From Arthrobacter cupressi (GTDB lineage Bacteria; Actinomycetota; Actinomycetes; Actinomycetales; Micrococcaceae), in contig NZ_FNEI01000013.1 of assembly GCF_900099975.1 (NCBI RefSeq), positions 51,199 to 115,198 on the forward strand: a DNA stretch of 64,000 nucleotides, written 5' to 3'. A model generated the notes under the pieces. That model was not told the DNA's origin and ran no database searches. It was given only the letters and a program-made list of their open reading frames with translations. Positions 27,929-36,199 of this stretch are shown in pieces; the stretch's first letter is position 1; every line of letters starts with the position of its first letter. Made by a program: the position numbers and the translations under genes.

Positions 27929-29293
27929 ATGACATCCCCTGCCCCCTCATCACCGGTGCTTTCCGGCACGGTCCGCGCGGAGCGCCTGGACCAGCGGAAA
28001 ATGAACAAGATCGCCTTCGCCAGCGTCATCGGCACCACCGTCGAGTGGTACGACCTGTTCGTCTTCGGCACCGCCTCGGCCCTGGTCTTCAACAAGATCT
28101 TCTTCCCCAGCTTCGATCCCATCGTGGGCACCATGCTGGCCTTCGGCACCTTTGCCTCGGCCTATGTGGCGCGCATGGTCGGCGCCATTGTCTTCGGACA
28201 TTTCGGCGACCGCCTGGGCCGCAAGTCCATGCTCCTGGTTTCCCTGCTGACCATGGGCGCAGCCACCTTCGCCATCGGCCTCCTGCCGGACTACAGCGCC
28301 ATCGGCGTGATGGCTCCGCTGCTGCTGCTCCTGCTCCGGGTGATCCAGGGCCTGGCCCTCGGCGGCGAATGGGGCGGCGCCGTGCTGATGACCGTTGAGC
28401 ATGCTCCCCCGGCCCGCCGCGGCTTCTTCGGTTCCCTTGTCCAAGTGGGTGTCCCCGCCGGAACCCTGATCGCCAATGTCGCGTTCCTGCTGGTCGCTTC
28501 CATGGTCAGCGAAGACGCCCTGCACAGCTGGGGTTGGCGCATCCCGTTCCTGGCTTCCGTGCTGCTGGTGGCTGTGGGAATCTACATCCGCCTGAACATC
28601 GAGGAAACCCCGTCCTTCCAGGCCGTCAAGTCCCAGGGCGCCAAGGCCAAGATCCCCTTCGCGGCCCTCATGGCCAAGTACTGGAAGCAGGTGGTCCTCG
28701 GTGGCGTCGCCACGCTTTCCACGGGCAGCACCTTCACCCTGCTGGTGGCCTCCGGCGTGTCCTACGGCAAGAAGACCTTGGGCCACTCGGAAACCCTCAT
28801 GCTCTGGGTGGTCCTGGCCGCCTGCGCCCTCGGCCTGGTCCTTATCCCGTTCTTCGGCCGCCTCTCCGACAAGTACGGACGCAAGCCGATCATCTACGCC
28901 GGCGTCGCCGCCGAGGCCGTCCTGGCCTTCCCGATGTTCTGGCTCATGGACACCAAGTCCGTGGCCCTGCTGTTCGTGGCCTACCTGGCCATGATGACCG
29001 CGTTCTGCGCCAACTACGGCCCGATCGCCACCTTCCTGGCGGAGCTTTTCGGTTCCAAGGTCCGCTACTCGGGCCTGTCCGTTGCCTACATGCTCTCCGG
29101 CCTGCTGGGTTCGGCTGCCACGCCCTTCATCACCACCTGGCTGCTGGGCCTGACCGGCCAGAGCTCATCGATCGCCTGGTACATCCTGGCCGCCGCAGGG
29201 CTCTCCCTCGTGGCATTGTTCATCCTCAGCGAGACCCGCTACGGCAACATCGACGCCGTGGACGAAGCCCCGGCCGCCAGGCAGGAAGCCTGA
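27929..29293 (+). CDS. MFS transporter, MHS family
   Basis: A 454 aa, 12-helix transporter with the same signatures as the permease at 25204: IGTTVEWYDLFVFGTASALV, GAIVFGHFGDRLGRKSML and RVIQGLALGGEWGGAVLMTVE. The ATG at 27929 has GGAG 6 nt before it. Its stop shares one base with the ATG of the RidA gene, and RidA in turn overlaps the RraA-like gene, forming a tight three-gene operon. It probably imports a carboxylate handled by these enzymes; the substrate is not evident. Confidence 0.93.
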   Translation: MTSPAPSSPVLSGTVRAERLDQRKMNKIAFASVIGTTVEWYDLFVFGTASALVFNKIFFPSFDPIVGTMLAFGTFASAYVARMVGAIVFGHFGDRLGRKSMLLVSLLTMGAATFAIGLLPDYSAIGVMAPLLLLLLRVIQGLALGGEWGGAVLMTVEHAPPARRGFFGSLVQVGVPAGTLIANVAFLLVASMVSEDALHSWGWRIPFLASVLLVAVGIYIRLNIEETPSFQAVKSQGAKAKIPFAALMAKYWKQVVLGGVATLSTGSTFTLLVASGVSYGKKTLGHSETLMLWVVLAACALGLVLIPFFGRLSDKYGRKPIIYAGVAAEAVLAFPMFWLMDTKSVALLFVAYLAMMTAFCANYGPIATFLAELFGSKVRYSGLSVAYMLSGLLGSAATPFITTWLLGLTGQSSSIAWYILAAAGLSLVALFILSETRYGNIDAVDEAPAARQEA

Positions 29294-29700
29294 TGCAGCG
29301 CGTCACCGGGACACCCGGGCTCGCGCCCGCCGTCGGCCCCTTCTCCCAGGCGGTCGCCGCCAACGGCTTCGTGTTCGTCACCGGGCAGCTGCCCTCCGGC
29401 CCGGGCGGCCTGGCCGACCAGCCGGAGGACTTCGAGGCGCAAGTCCGGCGGACCCTGGAGAACCTCCGCTCCGTCCTGGCGGAGGCCGGATCCGGGCTGG
29501 AACACGTGGTCAAATGCAACGGCTACCTGACCGCCCCCGAACAGCTGGAACCCTACAACCGGGTCTACGCCGAGTTCTTCGGCGGGCACCGGCCCGCCCG
29601 GACCACCGTGTGCGTGAGCCTCTGGGGCGTCGCCCTGGAGATCGACTGCGTGGCCGTGCAGGCGGGCGCCGTGCGGGCGGGCAGCGGGGGCGCGGCATGA
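29293..29700 (+). CDS. RidA/YjgF family deaminase-like protein
   Basis: A 135 aa Rid-superfamily protein. It contains APAVGPFSQAVAANGFVFVTGQLP at the start and GGHRPARTTVCVSLW near the end; the Arg in ARTTV is the residue that anchors the substrate carboxylate in imine deaminases. These trimers hydrolyse reactive enamine/imine intermediates to 2-oxo acids. The ATG shares one base with the permease stop (TGATG), and its stop overlaps the next start by 4 bp. In this context it may take part in catabolism of an amino compound rather than general housekeeping. Confidence 0.9.
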   Translation: MQRVTGTPGLAPAVGPFSQAVAANGFVFVTGQLPSGPGGLADQPEDFEAQVRRTLENLRSVLAEAGSGLEHVVKCNGYLTAPEQLEPYNRVYAEFFGGHRPARTTVCVSLWGVALEIDCVAVQAGAVRAGSGGAA

Positions 29701-30305
29701 CCGCGGAGTTCCTGGACCGCTTGTCCCGCATCAGCGTCCCCACCCTGGGGCACTTCCTGGAGGATGGTTTCCTGCCTCCGGTGATCCGCCGCTTGGCAGG
29801 ACGCGGGACGGTGGCCGGCCGGGCTCGGACCGTGCGGATTGCCGGGCAGGACGCCCTCGCCGTGAACCGGGCCATCCTGGGCCTGCAGCCCGGAGACTTT
29901 CTGGTGGTGGACATGTCCGGCGACCATGGGCACGCCCCGCTCGGTGCCGTCACGGCGGCCGCGATCGGCGCGCAAGGCGCCGTAGGCGTGGTGGTGGACG
30001 GGTCCGTGACCGACCTGGCCGACCTCAAGGCTTCCGGCCTGAGCGTCCACGCCCGCGGCACCAGCTGCCTCACCACCAAACGGCACGGGACCACCGGCTC
30101 GACGTCCGGCGTCGAGCTGGAAATTGCAGGTGTGCGGATCGCCTACGGCGACCTGGTCGTCGCGGACGACAACGGCGTGGCGGTTTTACCGCCCGAGGTA
30201 CTGTCCGGGGTGCTGCCGCTGGCCGAAGCGTCCGACGCCGCGGAGCCGGACCTGCTCGCACGGATCCGTTCCGGGGAGGCACTGGATGGCCTGCTGGCCA
30301 CCTGA
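29697..30305 (+). CDS. RraA-like protein (HMG aldolase / oxaloacetate decarboxylase superfamily)
   Basis: A 202 aa RraA-fold protein: SVPTLGHFLEDGF at the start, DFLVVDMSGDHGHAPLG in the middle and YGDLVVADDNGVAVLPPEV near the end. Class II pyruvate aldolases of this family carry an Arg-Asp pair after a VVDG strand; here the segment reads VVVDGSVTDLADL, so Asp106 remains as metal ligand but the substrate-binding Arg is Thr105. This argues against classical 4-hydroxy-4-methyl-2-oxoglutarate aldolase activity. It overlaps RidA by ATGA and is the last gene of the permease-RidA operon. Confidence 0.82.
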   Translation: MTAEFLDRLSRISVPTLGHFLEDGFLPPVIRRLAGRGTVAGRARTVRIAGQDALAVNRAILGLQPGDFLVVDMSGDHGHAPLGAVTAAAIGAQGAVGVVVDGSVTDLADLKASGLSVHARGTSCLTTKRHGTTGSTSGVELEIAGVRIAYGDLVVADDNGVAVLPPEVLSGVLPLAEASDAAEPDLLARIRSGEALDGLLAT

Positions 30306-30332
30306 GCGGCGGGCTGAGGCAAGATGGGCTTC

Positions 30333-31235
30333 ATGAATCTTCGCCGGCTGCAGTACTTCCTGGCCGTGGTGGACCACGGCACGGTCACCGGGGCGGCGGA
30401 CAAGCTGCACATGGCCCAGCCCGCCCTGAGCCGCCAGATCAAGACCCTGGAACGGGAACTCAAACTGGAGCTCTTCGAACCCCAAGGCAGCCGCCTTGCC
30501 CTGACGGCGGCGGGCCGGGCCCTGGTGCCCGCCGCCCGCCGCCTGGTGGTGGAGGCCCTGGACTTCGAAAGCGCCGCCACCCTGCTGCGGACCGGCAAGG
30601 TGGAACGCCTGACCGTCGCGGCAACCAGCGCCTCCCTCCGGACCTTCCTGGCTCCGTTCATCGCCACCATGACGCCGGCTGATCCGCAGCTGGTGGCCCG
30701 GGAGACCAGCCATTTCGAGATGACGGAGTCCCTCCGCCAGGGCTGTGATTTCGCAGTGTCCCCGCAGGCGCCGGACGGCGACCTCCGGCATGTTCCCCTG
30801 GGCAGGATGCCGGTGCGCGCCTATGTCTCGAAGGACCATGAATGGGCGCGCGACGGCGTCCGGCAGCTTCCGTTGTCCGCATTCGCCGGCGTGCCCGCCA
30901 TCCTCACCTCGCACCACAGCGTGAGCCGCTTCCTCCTCGACGACGCCCTGAGCAGGCACGACGTCACTTTCAGCAGCGTCACCGAATGCGACGACGGGCA
31001 AAGCATCATGGCGCTCGCCGTGGCCGGGCACGGCGTCGGATTCTCCACCGAGCGGCCGCTCTACGGCGCGCACCCCATCCTGGTGCTCGACGACGATGAC
31101 TCAGGAGCCCGCCCCCTTGGCCTGGCCCTGCACGTGGCCTGGCTCCCGGGCCACTACGCCGAAGCCGTCATCGAGGAACTCGCCCTGCGCATCCGCGACT
31201 TCCTCCAAGCCGAGGGGATCGCGCTGGGCGCGTGA
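30333..31235 (+). CDS. LysR-type transcriptional regulator
   Basis: A 300 aa regulator with an N-terminal HTH: MNLRRLQYFLAVVDHGTVTG then AADKLHMAQPALSRQIKTLE, and a periplasmic-binding-like effector domain from about residue 90. The ATG at 30333 gives the canonical MNLRRLQYF start and follows CAAGAT by 7 nt; an ATG three codons upstream is possible. It lies 27 bp after the RraA-like gene and upstream of the ThDP enzyme and aldehyde dehydrogenase, all on the same strand. A palindrome at 31249-31304 ends its transcript region. Probably controls the adjacent catabolic genes. Confidence 0.9.
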   Translation: MNLRRLQYFLAVVDHGTVTGAADKLHMAQPALSRQIKTLERELKLELFEPQGSRLALTAAGRALVPAARRLVVEALDFESAATLLRTGKVERLTVAATSASLRTFLAPFIATMTPADPQLVARETSHFEMTESLRQGCDFAVSPQAPDGDLRHVPLGRMPVRAYVSKDHEWARDGVRQLPLSAFAGVPAILTSHHSVSRFLLDDALSRHDVTFSSVTECDDGQSIMALAVAGHGVGFSTERPLYGAHPILVLDDDDSGARPLGLALHVAWLPGHYAEAVIEELALRIRDFLQAEGIALGA

Positions 31236-31248
31236 GCCCCTCCCCCGT

Positions 31249-31304
31249 CGATTGCTCCGTAACTGTCGTTTTGGACCCTCAGAACGACACTGACGGAGCA
31301 ATCG
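31249..31304. repeat. Intergenic palindrome, 12-nt loop type (copy 2)
   Basis: CGATTGCTCCGT (31249-31260) pairs perfectly with ACGGAGCAATCG (31293-31304), followed inward by a 3-nt mismatch and the core TGTCGTT (31264-31270), a 12-nt loop and AACGACA (31283-31289). The right half CCTCA-R-AACGACA matches the copy at 4185-4234. It follows the LysR stop codon. Confidence 0.8.
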
Positions 31305-31435
31305 ATGTTCTAGAAGCCCGGTCTCATGCCAAACAGGCATGAAAACCCTGCGGAATAGGTATTGGACGGCATGGTTTGCGGCTCCAGATACTGGTTGGGA
31401 ACAAGCATTCCCCCAGTGATGTGGAGCAGAACCCC

Positions 31436-33100
31436 GTGAGCCCCAAACCCCAGCACGCCGGCCAGGCGATCGTCGATTCGCTCGCCCTGCACGGCGTCAA
31501 GCGCGTCTTTGCCGTTCCCGGTGAAAGCTACCTCGCTGTCCTTGACGGCCTGCACGGCGCGGACATCGAGACCGTCGTAGTCCGCCAGGAGGGCGGTGCC
31601 AGCTACATGGCCGAGGCCCACGGCAAGATCACCGGCGAGCCGGGCGTGGCCATGGTGACCCGCGGCCCGGGCGCCGCCAACGCCTTCATCGCCCTGCACA
31701 CCGCGTGGCAGGACGGCACGCCGATGGTCCTGTTCGTCGGCCTCGTGCCGATCGCCGACCGCATGCGCGAGTCCTTCCAGGAATTCGACCCCAACGCATG
31801 GTTCGGAACCCAGGCCAAGCGCGTCTTCACCCTGGACGAGCCCGGACGGGCCTCCGAAGTGGTGGCGGAGGCCTTCTTCGCCGCGAAGTCAGGCCGGCCG
31901 GGCCCCGTGGTGGTCGGCCTCCCGGAGGATGTCATCACCAAGGAGTTCAGCGGAGCGCTGACCCCGCCGGTCCCGGTGGCCGAAGGCGCCGTCTCCCCCG
32001 CCGAACTGCGCACCCTCCTGGACGCCCTGCGTGGCGCGGAGAAGCCCCTTCTCTTCGTCGGCGGCCAGCGCTGGACCACCGAAGCCGCCGCAGCCATCAC
32101 CGCCTTCGCCGAGCGCAACGGCCTGCCGGTCGCCCAGGACTGGCATGCCTCGGACCGCATCCCGTTCTCGTCCCCCGTCAACCTGGGCTCGCTCGGCTAC
32201 AGCCGCAACGGCACGGTGGCACGCATGTTCGAAGTGGCCGACGTCGTCGTCGCAATCGGTGCCGTGCCGGGCGACGTCGCCACGGACGGCTTCACCCTCC
32301 GCCAGCGTCCCGACGCCGTCAACCACCTCGTCTCCATCGATTCCACCCTCCGGGGCCGTTCCGGCGCGATCAGCTCCCACGTCCTCGCCTCCCCGGTGGC
32401 TGTCGCTGCAGCCCTGGAGGTACTCGGCGACGCCGCGGATCTGGGCCGCCGGGGCGACTGGGCGGGCTGGACCGGCGCCGGGCACGCGGCGCACCTCGCC
32501 TACGCCGAAATCGCGGACGACGCCGCCCTGCCGCCCACCGCCGAAGGCACCGCGCACATGAGCACGGTCATGCGGGAACTGGTCGCGCGCCTGCCGCATG
32601 ACGCCGTCAACACGCTCGGTGCCGGCAACCACACCCTCTGGGCGCAGCGCTTCTTCCCCACCGAGGTGTTCCCCTCCCAGCTGGCCACCCGCAACGGCTC
32701 CATGGGCTACTCCATCCCCGCCGCCGTCGCCTCCGTCCTGGAAAACCCGCACCGCCTGGCCGTGGCCGTCTGTGGCGACGGCGAATTCCTCATGAACGGG
32801 CAGGAACTGGCTACCGCCGCCCAGTACGGAGCGCCGCTGCTGGCCATCGTGCTGGACAACAGCCAGTACTCCACCATCCGCGCCCACCAGGAAAAGCACT
32901 TCCCCGGCCGGGTCAGCGGCACGCAACTGGCGAACCCCGACTTCGCGGCCCTCTCCCGGGCCTTCGGCGGCCACGGCGAAACGGTGCGCAGCGACAAGGA
33001 GGCGGCAGACGCCGTCGAACGCGCCCTGGACGCCGTGCTGACCCGCCGGGTGAGCGCCCTCATCCACGTCGTCGCCGACCAGGCCCTCCTGGAACCGTAA
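31436..33100 (+). CDS. Thiamine diphosphate-dependent enzyme, acetolactate synthase-like
   Basis: A 554 aa ThDP enzyme with Pyr, central and PP domains. The catalytic Glu52 is in VVVRQEGGASYMAEAHG. The ThDP/Mg motif starts with CGDGEFLMNGQELATAAQYG and ends with LDNSQYST, where the usual Asn-Asn is Asp-Asn. It lacks a valine-sensitive regulatory partner nearby, so a catabolic 2-oxo acid decarboxylase or carboligase role is more likely than branched-chain biosynthesis. The GTG at 31436 has GGAG 9 nt upstream; a GTG at 31421 is an alternative. An aldehyde dehydrogenase follows, fitting a decarboxylate-then-oxidise pathway. Confidence 0.85.
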   Translation: MSPKPQHAGQAIVDSLALHGVKRVFAVPGESYLAVLDGLHGADIETVVVRQEGGASYMAEAHGKITGEPGVAMVTRGPGAANAFIALHTAWQDGTPMVLFVGLVPIADRMRESFQEFDPNAWFGTQAKRVFTLDEPGRASEVVAEAFFAAKSGRPGPVVVGLPEDVITKEFSGALTPPVPVAEGAVSPAELRTLLDALRGAEKPLLFVGGQRWTTEAAAAITAFAERNGLPVAQDWHASDRIPFSSPVNLGSLGYSRNGTVARMFEVADVVVAIGAVPGDVATDGFTLRQRPDAVNHLVSIDSTLRGRSGAISSHVLASPVAVAAALEVLGDAADLGRRGDWAGWTGAGHAAHLAYAEIADDAALPPTAEGTAHMSTVMRELVARLPHDAVNTLGAGNHTLWAQRFFPTEVFPSQLATRNGSMGYSIPAAVASVLENPHRLAVAVCGDGEFLMNGQELATAAQYGAPLLAIVLDNSQYSTIRAHQEKHFPGRVSGTQLANPDFAALSRAFGGHGETVRSDKEAADAVERALDAVLTRRVSALIHVVADQALLEP

Positions 33101-33162
33101 TTCAGCGCGCCGTGAGACAGAGCACCATGAGCACCGTAACCCCCTCACGAAAGGGAACCAGC

Positions 33163-34542
33163 ATGTACAAGGTGACCAACCCCGCCACCGGAACGGTGGA
33201 AGCCGTCTACCCGTCCGCCACGGACGCCCAGATCGAAGAAGCCGCAGCGCGCGCCGAGGCTGCCCGGGGTCCGCTCAAGGCGCTGAGCCCTGCGGAGCGT
33301 TCCGCACTGCTGCACCGGGTGGCCGGGCTGCACGCCGAGCGCCGGGAGGAGCTGGCGTCCATCATCACCCGCGAGATGGGCAAGCCGATCGCCCAGTCCC
33401 GCGGCGAGGTGGACATCGTGGTGTCGATCTACCGCTACTACGCGGACAACGGCCCCGGCTTCCTCAGCGAGGAGTCCATCGACGCCGTGGCCGGCGGCCG
33501 CACCGTGGTCCGCAAGGAACCCTTGGGCGTGCTGCTGGGCATCATGCCGTGGAACTTCCCGTACTACCAGGTGGCCCGCTTCGCGGCGCCCAACCTGATG
33601 CTCGGCAATCCGGTGCTGCTCAAGCACGCGCCCCAATGCCCCGAGTCCGCGCTGGCCATGGAGGAGATCTTCCGCGACGCCGGCGCCCCGGACGGCGCGT
33701 ACGTGAACCTCTTCGCCAGCAATGAGCAGGTGGCGGCCCTGATCGCGGACCCCCGCGTCCAGGGCGTGTCCCTCACGGGGTCCGAGCGGGCCGGTGCGGC
33801 GGTGGCCGCGGCCGCCGGTGCGGAGCTGAAGAAGGTGGTGCTGGAGCTGGGCGGCTCGGACCCGTTCATCGTGCTCGACGGCGGCAACCTGGACCAGGTG
33901 GTCAAGCTCGCCGTGGGCAGCCGGACCTTCAACGCGGGACAGGCCTGCAACGCGGCCAAGCGCTTCATCGTGGTGGACGAGGTGTACGACGAGTTCGTGT
34001 CCCGTTTCGTCGCCGCTACCGCCGCCCTGGAGCCGGGCGACCCCACGGATGAAGGAACCGCTCTTGGCCCCCTGTCCTCCGCGGCGGCCGCAGAGTCCCT
34101 GCAGGTCCAGGTGGACCGCGCCGTGCTGCAGGGCGCCGAAGTGCTCCTGGACGGCGGGCGGCAGGACCGGCCCGGCGCCTACTTCAAGCCGATGGTCCTG
34201 GCAGGTGTCACCGAGTCCATGGACGCGTACCGGCAGGAACTCTTCGGTCCCGTGGCCATGGTGTTCCGGGTGCGCGACGAGGACGAGGCCGTCCGGGTGG
34301 CCAACGGCACCCCCTTCGGCCTGGGCGCCTCCGTGCACTCCGTGGACGAGGACCGTGCGGCCCTGGTGGCGGACCGGATCGAGGCCGGCATGGTCCACAT
34401 CAACGAGGCCGGCGGCAGCTCGGCGGAACTGCCGTTCGGCGGCGTCAAGAGGTCCGGCGTCGGGCGCGAACTGGGCCGTTACGGAATGGACGAATTCGTG
34501 AACCGGAAGCTGGTCCGCGTCCGCGAAACGGCGCGGGCATGA
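33163..34542 (+). CDS. NAD(P)-dependent succinate-semialdehyde dehydrogenase-type aldehyde dehydrogenase
   Basis: A 459 aa aldehyde dehydrogenase. Catalytic Cys262 is in FNAGQACNAAKRFIV and Glu228 in KKVVLELGGSDPF. MPWNFPYYQVARFAAPNLMLG and LLKHAPQCPESALAMEEIF are typical of the short SSADH subgroup (GabD1/Sad/YneI-like). It oxidises a semialdehyde to an acid. The ATG at 33163 has AAAGGG 8 nt upstream; an ATG at 33127 would add 12 residues. It lies 62 bp after the ThDP enzyme, probably in one operon, so its aldehyde may be the product of 2-oxo acid decarboxylation. Confidence 0.92.
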   Translation: MYKVTNPATGTVEAVYPSATDAQIEEAAARAEAARGPLKALSPAERSALLHRVAGLHAERREELASIITREMGKPIAQSRGEVDIVVSIYRYYADNGPGFLSEESIDAVAGGRTVVRKEPLGVLLGIMPWNFPYYQVARFAAPNLMLGNPVLLKHAPQCPESALAMEEIFRDAGAPDGAYVNLFASNEQVAALIADPRVQGVSLTGSERAGAAVAAAAGAELKKVVLELGGSDPFIVLDGGNLDQVVKLAVGSRTFNAGQACNAAKRFIVVDEVYDEFVSRFVAATAALEPGDPTDEGTALGPLSSAAAAESLQVQVDRAVLQGAEVLLDGGRQDRPGAYFKPMVLAGVTESMDAYRQELFGPVAMVFRVRDEDEAVRVANGTPFGLGASVHSVDEDRAALVADRIEAGMVHINEAGGSSAELPFGGVKRSGVGRELGRYGMDEFVNRKLVRVRETARA

Positions 34543-34710
34543 GGACAACCGCCAGCACCATCGCCGGAGAGCTGGAACGGCTCCGCGGGCCCTTGACCAT
34601 CCGGCGTGGCGGTGACGTAATGAAATTGTCCACGGTGCGGCACCGGATCCCTGTGGCGCGCGTGGCAACCATGGCGGAGGGTGCCATGCGGGCAGCAGAG
34701 GAGGACGATC

Positions 34711-35064
34711 GTGGGCATACTGGATTCCATTTCGAAGGGGATGCCGGTGGTTGATGGCTCGGGGAAGGTCATCGGCCGGGTCGAGGAAATCGTTCCGCCC
34801 AACGAGAAGGCGGAGTTGTTCGAAGAAGCCGTGGTCAGTTCCGAGCCGGATTTGCTCACGCTCGGGCTGAACTCCGTCTTCGGCCGGGAGCCCAAAGTCC
34901 CTGAGCTGATGGCGCGCCGGCTGTTCCATTCCGGCTACATCAAGATTGATGCCCGCGGTTTCCTGGCCGGCGATGCGTACGCGGCTGCGGACACCATCAG
35001 CCGCGTCGAAGAAGGGAAGGCGTACCTGAGCCTGACCCGGCACGAACTCTCCACCCAGGTCTAG
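34711..35064 (+). CDS. PRC-barrel-like small protein
   Basis: A 117 aa protein beginning GILDSISKGMPVVDGSGKVI and continuing GRVEEIVPPNEK, which reads as a PRC-barrel strand pattern, a domain often used for binding rather than catalysis. The middle (GREPKVPELMARRLFHSGYI) and the end (YLSLTRHELSTQV) fit a short beta-barrel with a helix. The GTG at 34711 has GAGGAGG 7 nt upstream. It begins 168 bp after the dehydrogenase and is followed by another small unknown gene; together these look like a stress-type accessory pair. Confidence 0.7.
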   Translation: MGILDSISKGMPVVDGSGKVIGRVEEIVPPNEKAELFEEAVVSSEPDLLTLGLNSVFGREPKVPELMARRLFHSGYIKIDARGFLAGDAYAAADTISRVEEGKAYLSLTRHELSTQV

Positions 35065-35076
35065 GACCGTTTCCCC

Positions 35077-35460
35077 ATGACGGGACATTTCGTCCATGAA
35101 GCCACCGTGATGCTGAGTTCAGATTCGGATACGGGAGCACCGGGAGCGAAGATCACGGTGGCCTTGTGTGGACGGTGGGAGCATCCGCCGCCGTGCCCGC
35201 TTGCCGCGCATCACACCAGCCAGGACCTGGACGGGCCGAGATTGCGGCTGCGGACGGTCTTCACCACCGAGCCTGCACATGAAGACGAAGTCCGGCGCCT
35301 GATCGAAAGGGCCCTGCGCCAAGGCACCATGGAAGGACCCGACGGCAGCCAGTCCCGGTGGACCCTGCTGACAAGCCAAACAGCGGAACTCACCGCCGCG
35401 GAGCACCGCCTGGCCAAGCGTCTCTCCGCTGACGGGTTCCCGGCGTCCCCGCAGGACTGA
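35077..35460 (+). CDS. Unrecognised 127 aa protein
   Basis: A soluble protein of unknown function. The core has a beta-rich part (GAKITVALCGRWEHPPPCPL) with one Cys pair (Cys in VALCGRW and PPCPLAAHH) and a C-terminal helical part rich in Arg and Glu. It starts 12 bp after the PRC-barrel gene, so they are probably cotranscribed. The ATG at 35077 has only a weak ribosome site; an internal ATG at 35110 is possible. Cys/His residues around CGRWEHPPPCPLAAHH could bind a metal, which is inference. Confidence 0.6.
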   Translation: MTGHFVHEATVMLSSDSDTGAPGAKITVALCGRWEHPPPCPLAAHHTSQDLDGPRLRLRTVFTTEPAHEDEVRRLIERALRQGTMEGPDGSQSRWTLLTSQTAELTAAEHRLAKRLSADGFPASPQD

Positions 35461-35536
35461 CGGCATGGCCCCCCCAAGACCGTTCGCTTTCGGCACGGCC
35501 TGCCGCCAAACACGGCCCGCCGGGCGGCGGATACGG

Positions 35537-35542
35537 TAGAAA
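35537..35542 (+). promoter_or_regulatory. -10 box for leaderless Nudix-like mRNA
   Basis: TAGAAA ends 6 nt before the ATG at 35549; no ribosome site. Confidence 0.5.
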
Positions 35543-35548
35543 TTAAGC

Positions 35549-36088
35549 ATGAGCGTGCGCACCCCTGACCCCAACCCCGGCTGGCTGTCCAACGAGGACC
35601 TGTTCGAGGCGCGCGGCCGCCTCCCCATGGTCTACGTGGAGGCGGTGCCGGTGCGGCTGGATCCGCTGGGCTTCGTCAACGAGGTGGGCACGCTCCTGCA
35701 GGGCGACGCCGACGGCAACATGGTGCGCTACCTCGTCTCCGGCCGTGTGCTGTACCGCGAAACCATCCGGGCCGCGCTGCTGCGCCACATCGAAAAGGAC
35801 CTGGGCCCGCTGGCCTTCCCTCAGCTGCCCATCAGCCCCGTGCCGTTCACCGTGGCCGAATACTTCCCCGCCCCCTCCCAGACCGGCTTCACCGACGACC
35901 GACAGCACGCGGTGTCCCTGGTCTACGTGATCCCGGTGACCGGCGAATGCGATCCCCGCCAGGACGCCCTCGAGCTGACCTGGATGACGCCGGAGGAAGT
36001 GCTCAGCGAGGAAGTCCAGCAGGAGTTCGAGGGCGGCCGCGGCAACCTGGTGCGCCAGGCCCTCGCCTTCGCCGGGGTCGGGCTCTAA
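35549..36088 (+). CDS. DUF4916 (Nudix-like) protein
   Basis: A 179 aa protein matching the DUF4916 pattern found in Actinobacteria: GWLSNEDLFEARGRLPMVYV at the N-terminus, VRYLVSGRVLYRETIRAALL in the Nudix-box position and HAVSLVYVIPVTGEC in the last strand. The canonical Nudix box (G-x5-E-x7-REUXEE) is degenerate: RETIRAALLRHIEKDLGP lacks the paired acidic residues needed for metal. It may therefore be a binding protein with a Nudix fold. A leaderless promoter supports the start. Confidence 0.82.
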   Translation: MSVRTPDPNPGWLSNEDLFEARGRLPMVYVEAVPVRLDPLGFVNEVGTLLQGDADGNMVRYLVSGRVLYRETIRAALLRHIEKDLGPLAFPQLPISPVPFTVAEYFPAPSQTGFTDDRQHAVSLVYVIPVTGECDPRQDALELTWMTPEEVLSEEVQQEFEGGRGNLVRQALAFAGVGL

Positions 36089-36158
36089 CCGCCGCCCCTC
36101 CCATTTCCGCGGCTTTCCACATGGCCGGAAAGCCTCCCGCGCCCGGGGGTGCCCGTTC

Positions 36159-36164
36159 TATAGA
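36159..36164 (+). promoter_or_regulatory. Candidate -10 box upstream of 344 aa unknown protein gene
   Basis: TATAGA lies 36 bp upstream of the ATG at 36200, in a 111-bp GC-rich gap. Confidence 0.45.
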
Positions 36165-36199
36165 CTGGTGGGCGGACCCCAAGCAAAGGATTTTTGGCG

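Noticed and set aside
34539..34754. A 71-codon frame overlapping the dehydrogenase stop by ATGA
   Set aside because: Composition is unlike a folded protein and it overlaps the GTG and ribosome site of the PRC-barrel gene.
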